From Acidimicrobiaceae bacterium (GTDB taxonomy: Bacteria; Actinomycetota; Acidimicrobiia; Acidimicrobiales; UBA8190), in contig PKWD01000371.1 of the NCBI GenBank assembly GCA_003131945.1, forward strand, positions 1-7,403: 7,403 bases of DNA. Reading direction: 5' to 3'. Of the stretch, positions 1 to 6,725 are shown in pieces; within the stretch, counting starts at the first letter, position 1; every line of letters starts with the position of its first letter. The notes beneath the pieces are model-generated. The model saw only the letters and a list, made by a program, of their open reading frames with translations. It had not been told where the DNA came from and made no database searches. Made by a program: the position numbers and the translations under genes.

Positions 1-362
1 ATGGGCTTGCCGTTGATGAGGACTGTGCTGCCGGTCGACGAGATCCTCTCACCGGGGAGGCCGATGACACGCTTGACCAGAGTGGGGGGGCCGCCGCGGT
101 CGGCCGGCTGGTTCCTGAACACGACGATGTCACCGCGATGGATGGTGGAGCTCAGCTTGTCGACCAGGATGCGGTCTCCGGGCTGCAGAGTGGGCGTCAT
201 CGACGGGGTGGGCACGAAGTACGACTGCACGGCGTAGGCCCGGGTGCCGGTGCTGATGAGCAGGGCCACGATGATGGTGATGACCCAGCCCAAGATGGGC
301 CGGAGCCGACGGCGCGAGCCGCTCACCGGTTCCTCCGTGGTTGTGGTCATGGTCGTCGACAC
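1..362 (-). CDS. lepB: Type I signal peptidase, N-terminal part (runs off the left edge)
   Basis: Membrane-bound serine protease that removes signal peptides from exported proteins at the outer face of the cytoplasmic membrane. Numbered from the GTG at 362, there is a short polar N-terminus, one hydrophobic segment at about residues 23-40, then the box SMTPTL with the catalytic serine near residue 54, followed by GDRILVDK. The general-base lysine is near residue 97 in LVKRVIGLPGE. These are the two catalytic boxes of the S26 family. The reading frame is open to the window edge, so the C-terminal part is missing. The start is uncertain: GTG at 362 has a GAGG-type ribosome site seven bases upstream (370-373), whereas the ATG at 350 lacks a well-spaced one. 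The gene is separated from the remnant upstream by about 160 bases and is probably a separate transcription unit. The family call is very sure; the start is not. Confidence 0.93.
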   Translation of the reverse strand, partial: MSTTMTTTTEEPVSGSRRRLRPILGWVITIIVALLISTGTRAYAVQSYFVPTPSMTPTLQPGDRILVDKLSSTIHRGDIVVFRNQPADRGGPPTLVKRVIGLPGERISSTGSTVLINGKP

Positions 363-519
363 CCGTCCCCCTCAGCCCCTGTCACCCCTCAACGCTACAT
401 CGGTGGGCGGCGCCAACGGCCTCGCCAGCCCGAATCAATCGACGACAGGGGCACCCTCTCGCATCCCTCGGTACATGGAACACCCCTGCTCAGGGCCGTG
501 ACGCTGCGATCGGCGGCGC

Positions 520-696
520 TCAGGGCATGGGGGGCGAGGCGGCCGGGGTGCCGTGGTAACAGCCCACGGTGTAGGGGTACTCGAGGGTGGCGTCGTAGTG
601 GTAGGCGTCGACCGTCTTGTTGTTGAAGAGCACCTCGCTGGTGCGGCGTCGGCGCCACCGTTCCCGGCGGAACCGGGGCGGAACCGGGCTGATCAT
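520..696 (-). pseudogene. C-terminal remnant of a YHYH-domain protein (58 codons)
   Basis: A short frame from ATG at 696 to TGA at 520. Its last 38 or so residues contain DAYHYDATLEYPYTVGCYHG, which matches my memory of the C-terminal signature of YHYH-domain proteins (YHYH, then YPYT.GC..G). Those proteins are usually a few hundred residues long and have no agreed function. The first 20 residues are arginine-rich and look like filler, and the usual LDECNG-like stretch is replaced by LFNNKTVD. The frame continues upstream only as the antisense-like shadow of the PPOX gene. I therefore read it as the surviving 3' end of a truncated gene. Its ATG overlaps the PPOX stop (ATGA), so it could still be translated by coupling. 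The alternative is a genuine small protein. The motif is clear; the status is uncertain. Confidence 0.5.
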
Positions 697-1087
697 CCCT
701 CCATGTTGACGGCGTTCACGTGGGTGGGCCGGAGGGTGACGATGACGCGGCTGTCGTCGGGGCCGTCGTGGACACGGAGGTCGGACTTGTATTTGGCCCC
801 CACGCGATCGGCGAAGGCGTAGTCGTCGTCGGGCTCGAGGGCGGCGTCACCGCGGATCTCGAGGTAGCAGTAGGGGTTGGCCAAGTCGAGGAGGAATAGG
901 GTGCAGACCGGATTGGCCGACAGGTTCTTGAGCTTCTGGCGCGAGGTGTTGATCAGACCCGCACGGAGCCGTCATCGGAGAGGAACCAGACCTCGGTGAG
1001 CTGGGGGCGACCGTCGGCGCCCACGGTGGCCAGGGTGGCGAACTCGCCGTCGAGCAGGTCGCGGTGCGACTCGGGGATGGTGTTCAT
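693..1087 (-). pseudogene. PPOX-class (flavin/F420-binding split-barrel) oxidoreductase, frameshifted
   Basis: From ATG at 1087 the frame reads MNTIPESHRDLLDGEFATLA, then GRPQLTEVWFLSDDGSVRV, and hits TGA at 953-955 after 44 residues. The homology resumes at once in the next frame with LINTSRQKLKNLSANP, LDLANPYCYLEIRGDA, DRVGAKYKSDLRVHDGP and THVNAVNMEG, ending at 693. Restoring one base near 954-960 (GTCTG to GTCCTG on the coding strand) gives a 131-residue protein of normal length for the pyridoxamine-phosphate-oxidase-like family. Members bind FMN or F420 and reduce or oxidise small substrates; this one's substrate is unknown. The start is supported by an AAGGAGG site five bases upstream. 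It lies 13 bases after the sulfotransferase stop, so it is probably co-transcribed. The family is sure; whether the break is biological or a sequence error cannot be told here. Confidence 0.85.
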
Positions 1088-1092
1088 GGCGT

Positions 1093-1099
1093 CCTCCTT
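1093..1099 (-). promoter_or_regulatory. Strong ribosome binding site for the PPOX gene
   Basis: AAGGAGG on the minus strand, five bases before the ATG at 1087 and just after the sulfotransferase stop (1101-1103). It is the best Shine-Dalgarno sequence in the window and fixes the PPOX start. The gene therefore starts independently rather than by stop-start overlap, unlike most of its neighbours. Confidence 0.75.
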
Positions 1100-1100
1100 G

Positions 1101-2361
1101 TCAGTCCTCGGTCCTTACCCCGAACCGGTCGCCGTAGAACGCCAGGGCGCGTCGGCGCTCGGCGGTATCGATGCCGAGGACATCGGGTTGGTAGACGACG
1201 GTACCGTGACGGCCGCGTCGGTGGGTGGCCACGAAGCCGGTCATGGCCTGGCGGGCGTCGACGGTGAAGGGTTGGTGGGCCAGGTCGTAGATGCGCTCGA
1301 CCATCCCGAAGTCGTCGGCCATGAAGTCGTCGAAGCGGACGTCGATGGTCTGGTCGGCGGGGAGAAGGGGGCGGTCTCGGGCGCAGGCCCGGAAGAGATC
1401 CTCGCCCCGGGCCGACCAGTAGCGGCCGATGGCGGGGGGATCGATGGTCTCGGTGTGCATGCGGGCGCTGTAGGCGATCATCGTGGCCATGGACACGGTC
1501 ACAGCCACCGGATCGCGGTGGGTGACCACGAAGGTGGCGTCGGGGAAGGTGGCCACGAGGGGGGCGAACTGCTCGAGGTGCTGAGGCGACTTGAGGACCC
1601 AGCGGGTCCCGCCGCGCTGGAACTGGAGGACCTTCAAGATGGTGCGGAGGTACTCGTAGGAGGGGGTCTGGTCGCTCGCCCGGTAGGAGTCGCGCCACGA
1701 CGGCATGAGCGAGAGGGTCTCGAAGAGCATGGTGGAGACATCGATGGCGAGGAGCTGGATCTCCTCGTGGACGTGGTCGACGGTCGTCTCGTGCATGCGC
1801 TTGAAGTAGGGCATGGCCCGGTCGGCCATGTCGAGACCGAAGGCGGTGCGGGCCAGTCGGGGATCGGGCTGGCCCGGTGGGGGACGTTCGGACTCGGCCA
1901 GGACGGGCCTCGAGGCTCTCCCAGTAGGGCAGCGAACGCAGGGCGGGATCGGCGCTGATCAGGTTGTGCAGGTGGGTCGTCCCCGTGCGAGGCAGGCCGG
2001 CGATGATGATGGGGCGGACGATCTCGAGGTCGTGGATCTCGGGATGCCGGTGCAACAGATCCCCGATCAGCAGGCGGTTCTTGATCATCTGGACCAGCTG
2101 GCTGTACCAGCTGACGACCCCGGGGGCACTGAGGCCGGCTTCGGTCCGTAGCGCGGCACAGAGGACCTCGAGGCGGTCGAGGAAACCGGTGTCGCCGGCG
2201 TCGTCGAGTCCGGTCTGCTCACGGGCGGCGCCGCAGATCTCCCCGGCGTCGAGGGGACACGACGGCGCCATCTCGGCCATGGCGGCCCGGAGCTGTTCGA
2301 TCTCGGGCGTGAAGCGGGGGGCGGCCAGATCGTCGAGGACGACGGGGGCCGGACGGCTCAC
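1101..2361 (-). pseudogene. PAPS-dependent sulfotransferase family protein, with a one-base frameshift
   Basis: Transfers sulfonate from PAPS to an acceptor hydroxyl; acceptor unknown. The N-terminal part starts at GTG 2361 and reads through the PAPS 5'-phosphosulfate loop GLPRTGTT (residues 122-129) to LPYWESLEA. The rest continues in the next frame with PGQPDPRLARTAFGLDMADR, FKRMHETTVDHVHEE, WVLKSPQHLEQF (about 254-265) and the 3'-phosphate motif VVTHRDPVAVTVS (about 278-290), to the TGA at 1101. The net excess is one base (or two missing), located between 1879 and 1906; a run of five G on the plus strand at 1879-1883 is a likely spot. Corrected, it is about 419 residues, a normal length for the Sulfotransfer_3-like actinobacterial family. 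The GTG overlaps the DUF1214 stop (GTGA). Family certain; functional state unknown. Confidence 0.88.
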
Positions 2362-3482
2362 GACCGGTCCAGATCGCCGGCGCTCGTGACCCGGGCCGTG
2401 GGCCGGGCCGGGGTCTCGTCGGGCAGGAACCAGCGGAACCAGATGCGGCCGCGGTGGTGGCCGGCGGTGGAGATCCAGTTCCGATGGCCGGGGTCGCGGG
2501 GGGCGATGACGATACGCCAGGAGCCGTCGGGTTCGTAGACGACCTGGCCCCCGTTCAGGGTGACGCGCTCGTAGGCGTAGTCGTAGGTGTGGAGGAACTG
2601 GTTCCAGAGACAGACGTTCCAGAAGGCGCAGTTCGGCGACCGGCCTTCGAGGACGAGGACCTGGTCGTCGTCGAGCTCGTAGGAGCCCATGGCGTAGGCG
2701 GCATCGCCGGCGGCCCAGCCGAAGGTCGTCGTCGGCACCGGGTAGGGCTCGTCGACGGTGTTGGGTTCTCCCAGGGGGATGGGGACGATGGCGGCCTGGT
2801 CGCGCAGCCACGTCACCGCCGCCCGGAAGCGCCGAGCCAGATCGGCGTCGGTCTGGCGCCGGGTGGGGGGCGGGTCGTCGGTGTCGATGCGCCACTCGAC
2901 GCGGCGTCCGTCGACGGGGTCGACCAGATAGTCACGGGTGATGGCACAGACGGCGTCGGGCTCGAGCTTGATCCAGGCCCCGTCGTGGGGTTCGGGACTG
3001 AGGACGATGTCGAAGGAGCCGTCGTCAGCCATGGCGAGGTGTCTGTCGTTGACGGTGCCCACGATGCGCTCGGAGTAGCGACCGTCGTTCGGTCCGCCGT
3101 AGACGGTGAGCGACAGGTAGACGGCGTCGCCGCGGCGACCCCGGACGCGGTAGGTGCGGGTGGGGTCGATGGGGGCGTACTGGTAGAAGGCGTCGGCGTT
3201 GTCACCGCCCCACTTCCGGTAGGGCCCGACGATGTCGACGAAGCGGGGCCGGTCGGAGTCGGCCCACACCTGGGCGTCGAGGCCGACGGCCAGGATGGAG
3301 AACATCCACTGGTAGCCCTCCAGGAGACTCGGCTCGTCGAGGGGTACCTCGGGCAGCTGCAGCCGGGCCTCGAGATGGGCCAGCTCGTCGATCAGCTGGT
3401 GGAAGGCGGCGGCGGTGAGCGGCGCCCCGCTCGTGGGGGGGACGGCGGCCGACGGCGGTGGCGGATCGTCAGCGGTCGACAC
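2358..3482 (-). CDS. DUF1214-type domain protein, 374 residues
   Basis: A soluble-looking protein with no evident signal peptide or membrane span. After a Pro/Ala-rich N-terminus of about 22 residues, an N-terminal domain runs to about residue 200 (YQWMFSILAVGLDAQVWADS, then GPYRKWGGDNADAFYQYAPI). A DUF1214-like C-terminal region follows, with NCAFWNVCLWNQFLHTYDYA (284-303), GSWRIVIAPRDPGHRNWIST and GRIWFRWFLPDE. No enzymatic activity is established for this family that I can name, and I assign none. The start is GTG at 3482, which overlaps the aldolase gene by 14 bases and has no clear Shine-Dalgarno; no better in-frame start is visible before residue 60. The stop overlaps the sulfotransferase start (GTGA), so the two are probably made together and may share a substrate. 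Domain call from recalled family features. Confidence 0.82.
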   Translation of the reverse strand: MSTADDPPPPSAAVPPTSGAPLTAAAFHQLIDELAHLEARLQLPEVPLDEPSLLEGYQWMFSILAVGLDAQVWADSDRPRFVDIVGPYRKWGGDNADAFYQYAPIDPTRTYRVRGRRGDAVYLSLTVYGGPNDGRYSERIVGTVNDRHLAMADDGSFDIVLSPEPHDGAWIKLEPDAVCAITRDYLVDPVDGRRVEWRIDTDDPPPTRRQTDADLARRFRAAVTWLRDQAAIVPIPLGEPNTVDEPYPVPTTTFGWAAGDAAYAMGSYELDDDQVLVLEGRSPNCAFWNVCLWNQFLHTYDYAYERVTLNGGQVVYEPDGSWRIVIAPRDPGHRNWISTAGHHRGRIWFRWFLPDETPARPTARVTSAGDLDRS

Positions 3483-4665
3483 CGAGGATGAGACCGCTCG
3501 TGGGAACGCCGGTTCCCGCCGTCACCACGATGTGCTCGAGGCCCTCGATCTGGTTCACGGCCGTGGCGCGGACCTGGCGCACCCCTTCGGCGATGCCGTT
3601 GGTGCCGTGGATGTAGGCCTCGCCCAACTGGCCGCCGTGGGTATTGGTGGGCAGGCGGCCGCCCATGAGCAGGTTCCCGTCGCGGACGAACTCCTTGGCC
3701 TCGCCCCACTGACAGAAGCCGAGCTCCTCCAGTTGGTAGAGGACGAAGGGGGTGAAGTGGTCGTAGAGGACGGCACCCTGGATGTCGGCGGGACCGAGTC
3801 CGGAGGTCTCCCACAACTGCCGGGCCACCACCCCCATCTCGGGGAGATGGGTCATGTCGTCGCGGTAGTACGAGGTCATCATGTCCTGCTGGGCGCCCGC
3901 CCCCTGGGCGGCGGCGTTGATGACGGCCGGTGTCTGGCGCAGATCGCGAGCCCTCTCCAACGAGGTGATGACGAGGGCCTGACCGCCGTCGGACTCCTGG
4001 CAGCAGTCGAGGAGGCGCATGGGCTCGACGATCCAGCGCGAGGCCTGGTGGTCTTCCAGGGTGATGGGCTTCTCGTAGAACCAGGCCTTGGGGTTGGTGG
4101 CGGCGTGGGTGCGGTCGGCCACGGCCACCCGGCCGAAATCCTCGGTGGTGGCCCCGGTGACGTGGAGATAGCGCTGGGCGAACATGGCCACCCAGGAGGC
4201 GGGGGTGAGAAGACCCTCGGGCGCGTACCAGGCGAAGTGGGCGTTCTCGGCGTTGGCGGCGGGCGGGCGACCCTGGACACCGGTGCCGAAGCGGTGACCG
4301 GAGCGCTCGTTGAAAGCCCGGTAGCAGACGACGACGTCGGCCACACCGGACGAGACGGCCATGGCCGCCTGGTGCACGGTGGCGCAGGCCGCCCCGCCGC
4401 CGTAGTGGATGCGGCTGAAGAAGGTGAGGTCGCCGATACCGAGGGTGCGGGCCACCTCGATCTCGGGATTGGTGTCGGCCGAGAAGGTGACCATCCCGTC
4501 GACGTCGGCCGAGGTCAGGCCGGCGTCGTCGAGGGCGGCGGCCACGGCCTCGGTGGCCAGACGCAGTTCGCTACGACCCGAGGCCTTGGAGAATTCCGTG
4601 GCCCCGATACCGCTCACGGCGGTGGTGCCGGCGAAGGCGTGGTGTCTCGGTGACCTGGCCCTCAC
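3469..4665 (-). CDS. ltp2: Ltp2-type steroid side-chain retro-aldolase (thiolase superfamily)
   Basis: Expected to cleave the C17 side chain of a 17-hydroxy steroid-CoA, releasing propionyl-CoA and a 17-ketosteroid, in complex with a DUF35 partner. The 398 residues keep an Ltp2 profile: VSGIGATEFSKASGRSELRL (17-36), GIGDLTFFSRIHYGGGAACA (76-95), DVVVCYRAFNERSG, RWIVEPMRLLDCCQE (210-224), LYDHFTPF (300-307), LPTNTHGGQLGEAYIHGTNG (338-357) and VTAGTGVPTSGLILG. By motif spacing the thiolase nucleophilic cysteine appears replaced by glycine near 91. Tyr301 and Tyr351 fall where I recall catalytic Tyr294 and Tyr344 of the Thermomonospora curvata enzyme. That supports an aldolase, not a thiolase. 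GTG at 4665 overlaps the hydratase stop (GTGA). The exact substrate (sterol, bile acid or another CoA ester) cannot be read from sequence. Confidence 0.93.
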   Translation of the reverse strand: MRARSPRHHAFAGTTAVSGIGATEFSKASGRSELRLATEAVAAALDDAGLTSADVDGMVTFSADTNPEIEVARTLGIGDLTFFSRIHYGGGAACATVHQAAMAVSSGVADVVVCYRAFNERSGHRFGTGVQGRPPAANAENAHFAWYAPEGLLTPASWVAMFAQRYLHVTGATTEDFGRVAVADRTHAATNPKAWFYEKPITLEDHQASRWIVEPMRLLDCCQESDGGQALVITSLERARDLRQTPAVINAAAQGAGAQQDMMTSYYRDDMTHLPEMGVVARQLWETSGLGPADIQGAVLYDHFTPFVLYQLEELGFCQWGEAKEFVRDGNLLMGGRLPTNTHGGQLGEAYIHGTNGIAEGVRQVRATAVNQIEGLEHIVVTAGTGVPTSGLILGVDR

Positions 4666-5144
4666 GACGTCGGCCCGGTGAGGGTGCCCACATCGCAGGA
4701 GACGGGGAGGGCGACGCGGACGGTGCCGGTGACGTGGTCGCCGCGACTGTTGGCGCCGCGGACGGCGATCTCGACCACACCGCGCCCGTCGCCGCGACCC
4801 TCGGGCACTTGGGCCGAGGTGACCCGGCCGGTGAACACCATGGTGTCGCCCGGGTAATTGGGAGCGCCCAGGCGGATGGAGACGTTCTCGATGACCGCCC
4901 CGGGCCCGGTCCAGTCGGTGATGTAGCGGCCCACGAAACCATTGGAGGAGAGGATGTTCATGAAGATGTCGTCCGACCCGCGCTCGACGGCCAGAGCGGG
5001 ATCGTGGTGGACGTCCTGGTAGTCGCGGCTGGCGATGGCGGTGGTGACGATGACGGTGCGGGTGAGGGGGATGGCCAGCTCGGGCAGGACGTCGCCCACC
5101 GTCACGTCGTCCATGCGCCGCGTCGTCTGGGTCACCGGGCTCAC
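4662..5144 (-). CDS. chsH1: ChsH1-type MaoC-like enoyl-CoA hydratase subunit
   Basis: Single hot-dog-fold MaoC domain that hydrates the steroid enoyl-CoA together with a ChsH2 partner, giving the 17-hydroxy substrate of the aldolase encoded just downstream. The hydratase dyad is visible as D-x4-H: Asp41 and His46 in SRDYQDVHHDP. It is followed by FMNILSSNGFVGRYITDWTG (61-80) and RLGAPNYPGDTMVFTGRV (91-108), typical of ChsH1 proteins. With GTG 5144 the product has 160 residues, longer than the roughly 130 of the mycobacterial protein. The ATG at 5114 (residue 11) would bring the dyad close to the positions I recall for ChsH1 (29 and 34). I prefer 5144 because of the GTGA overlap with the upstream stop and the good ribosome site. 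Function is well supported by motif and context. Confidence 0.9.
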   Translation of the reverse strand: MSPVTQTTRRMDDVTVGDVLPELAIPLTRTVIVTTAIASRDYQDVHHDPALAVERGSDDIFMNILSSNGFVGRYITDWTGPGAVIENVSIRLGAPNYPGDTMVFTGRVTSAQVPEGRGDGRGVVEIAVRGANSRGDHVTGTVRVALPVSCDVGTLTGPTS

Positions 5145-6301
5145 CGACCTCCTCCCGAGGCCGCCGGGGCCGGGCCCGGCTGACGGTAGCGGGCGGCCAG
5201 GGCCGTTCCCATGCGGGCCAACTGGGCGCTCGGGCCCTCGAGCATGAGCTCGATCTGCTTGCCCCAGAGGAAGTAGCGGTGGATCGGGTACTCGACGTCG
5301 GCGCCCATGCCACCGTGGAGGTGCTGGGTGGCGTGGACGACGCGCTGACCCGCTTCCGAGGCCCACCATTTGGCCACGGCCACGGCGTCGGTGGCCGGAC
5401 GGCCGGTGTCCAGACGCCAGGCCGCCTGCCACAGGGTGACCCGGATGGCCTCGGAGTCGATGTAGGCGTCGGCGGCGCGTAGCATCGTCCCCTGGAACGA
5501 GGAGAGGGGCCGTCCGAACTGCTGACGCTCGTTCAGGTAGGCCGCCGCTCGTCGTATGGCTTCCTCGGTCACGCCCAGCTGCAGAGCGCACAGACCGGTG
5601 CGGGCCCGGTCGAGCATCCAGGTGACGACGCCGGCACCGTTCGACGGTCCGGCCAGGACATCGGCCTCGTCGACGACGGCACCGTCCAGGTGGAGATGGG
5701 GGTGGATCTGGCGGTCGGTCGTCGTCACCCGCTCGAGTGTGGCCCCGGGACCGGTCGGATCGACCAGGGCCACCACGACGCCGTCGTCTGTGTGGGCGGG
5801 GACGAGCACCCGGTCGGCCAGGTGGGCCTGGGGGACGTTGCGGGTGGTCCCGGACAGGGTGAAGCCCCCGGCCTGGCGGGTGGCGCTGACGGCCGGGCGT
5901 TCGCTGGTGCTGGCGGCGGCCTCGGTCAGGGCCGCGCTCAGACGGACATCGCCGGCCACGACGCCGGGGAGCCAGCGGCTTTTCTGCTCGGGGCTCCCGA
6001 AGCGACTGAGCGGCATGGCGCCGAGGACGGCGGTGGCCCACAACGGGATGGGGGCCACGGCCCGGCCCTGCTGCTCGAGGACGAGGCAGACCTCGGTGAG
6101 GCCGAGCCCCGAACCACCCTGCTCCTCGGCCACGGCCAGACCGAGGAGGTTCGAGCGGGCCAGGGCCGCCCACAGGACGCCGTCGAACCGGTCGTCGGTC
6201 CGCTCGATCTCGGCCACCCGGGCGGGGGTGACCATACCGAGAAAGACGCTGGCCGCCGCCTGGGCCACGGCCTCCTGCTCCTCGGTGAAGTTGAAATCCA
6301 T
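5141..6301 (-). CDS. Acyl-CoA dehydrogenase family protein, 386 residues (ChsE/FadE type)
   Basis: Flavoprotein family that introduces the alpha-beta double bond into acyl-CoA. The helical N-domain begins MDFNFTEEQEAVAQAAASVF, with LAVAEEQGGSGLGLTEVCLV at 55-74. The middle beta-domain includes LSAALTEAAAS (121-131). The C-terminal helical domain has NERQQFGRPLSSFQGTMLRA (257-276) and ATQHLHGGMGADVEYPIHRY (324-343). A glutamate at 355 in LEGPSAQL sits near the place of the canonical YEG catalytic glutamate, but GPSAQ departs from the usual GT-x-E/Q-I, so catalysis may depend on a partner. Steroid dehydrogenases of this kind are heterotetramers of two unlike subunits, and the truncated dehydrogenase at the right edge is the natural partner. 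ATG 6301 follows the DUF35 stop by 10 bases, with a GAGG site five bases upstream. Family sure; subunit assignment (ChsE1 or ChsE2 type) open. Confidence 0.93.
   Translation of the reverse strand: MDFNFTEEQEAVAQAAASVFLGMVTPARVAEIERTDDRFDGVLWAALARSNLLGLAVAEEQGGSGLGLTEVCLVLEQQGRAVAPIPLWATAVLGAMPLSRFGSPEQKSRWLPGVVAGDVRLSAALTEAAASTSERPAVSATRQAGGFTLSGTTRNVPQAHLADRVLVPAHTDDGVVVALVDPTGPGATLERVTTTDRQIHPHLHLDGAVVDEADVLAGPSNGAGVVTWMLDRARTGLCALQLGVTEEAIRRAAAYLNERQQFGRPLSSFQGTMLRAADAYIDSEAIRVTLWQAAWRLDTGRPATDAVAVAKWWASEAGQRVVHATQHLHGGMGADVEYPIHRYFLWGKQIELMLEGPSAQLARMGTALAARYRQPGPAPAASGGGR
5148..5156 (-). promoter_or_regulatory. Ribosome binding site supporting GTG 5144 for the ChsH1-type gene
   Basis: GGGAGGAGG on the minus strand, inside the end of the acyl-CoA dehydrogenase gene, giving GGGAGG six bases before the GTG at 5144. 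The alternative ATG at 5114 has no comparable site, so this favours the longer start. Confidence 0.5.
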
Positions 6302-6311
6302 GGGGGCCTCG

Positions 6312-6725
6312 TCAGGTCGGTCGGAACATGGGAAGGGTGAGCTCGTCGTCGACGGCCACGAACTCGACGGCGACAGCCATGCCCACGCGCACGGCGTCGG
6401 GGGCCACACCGAGGAGATCGGCCACCAGCCGGGTGCCCTCTTCGAGCTCGACCACGGCGATGGGCAGCGGATAGTCGAAGGGGGGGACCTGGGGGTGGTG
6501 GACGACCACGTAGCTGTAGACGGTGCCGCGGCCCGAGGAGACGACGGTGTCCCAGTCGAAGGACTGGCAGACGGCGCAGGCCGGGCGCGGCGGATGGCGC
6601 AGGACACCGCAGGACGCGCAGCGCTGGATGAGGAGCTGGCCCTGCCGGGCCCCCTCGAAGAAGAAGGTGTTGTCCTCGGTGAGAGCGGGCCGGGGTCGGA
6701 AAGCGCGGGAGGCGGTGTCGGTCAT
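6312..6725 (-). CDS. Stand-alone DUF35 (zinc-ribbon/OB-fold) protein, ChsH2 C-domain type
   Basis: A 137-residue protein matching the DUF35 half of ChsH2, which partners and activates Ltp2. Residues 9-30 form the N-terminal helix region (LTEDNTFFFEGARQGQLLIQ at 15-34). The rubredoxin-like zinc ribbon has Cys36, Cys39, Cys50 and Cys53 (RCASCG, PACAVC), all four present. An OB-fold follows from about residue 60 (GRGTVYSYVVVHH, PLPIAVVELEEGTRLVADL, VGMAVAVEF). In the mycobacterial operon this domain is the C-terminal half of ChsH2; here it has its own ATG at 6725, overlapping the preceding stop as ATGA. A run of seven G on the coding strand lies just upstream, and one extra base there would fuse it to the MaoC gene. 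The domain call is very sure; whether it is really separate is less so. Confidence 0.9.
   Translation of the reverse strand: MTDTASRAFRPRPALTEDNTFFFEGARQGQLLIQRCASCGVLRHPPRPACAVCQSFDWDTVVSSGRGTVYSYVVVHHPQVPPFDYPLPIAVVELEEGTRLVADLLGVAPDAVRVGMAVAVEFVAVDDELTLPMFRPT

Noticed and set aside
363..519. Possible promoter for lepB or terminator for the operon in the gap
   Set aside because: A TAGCGT-like box has no partner at proper spacing, and the only small inverted repeat (CCCTG/CAGGG near 484-495) is too short, with no T run.
395..658. Minus-strand open frame of 87 codons between lepB and the PPOX gene
   Set aside because: Arg/Pro/His-rich filler; the recognisable YHYH motif lies in another frame of the same strand.
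996..1958. Plus-strand open frame of 320 codons
   Set aside because: Antisense of the sulfotransferase; low-complexity Gly/Glu/His translation.
1084..2895. Minus-strand open frame of 603 codons as one protein
   Set aside because: Only the middle part (from GTG 2361 to about 1900) is real, the sulfotransferase N-terminus. The rest is out-of-frame Arg/Pro-rich reading of DUF1214 and of the sulfotransferase C-terminus.
2454..3491. Long plus-strand open frame (345 codons) opposite the DUF1214 gene
   Set aside because: Antisense shadow with repetitive Val/Gly/Asp composition and no recognisable domain.
3415..4653. Long plus-strand open frame (412 codons) opposite the aldolase gene
   Set aside because: Gly/Val/Glu-rich translation with no motif; it is the antisense of a strongly conserved gene and is expected in GC-rich DNA.
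5145..6173. Upstream extension of the ChsH1-type frame to 503 codons
   Set aside because: The added part is Arg/Gly/Pro-rich and lies over the acyl-CoA dehydrogenase gene in a wrong frame; the GTGA overlap and ribosome site give a better start at 5144.
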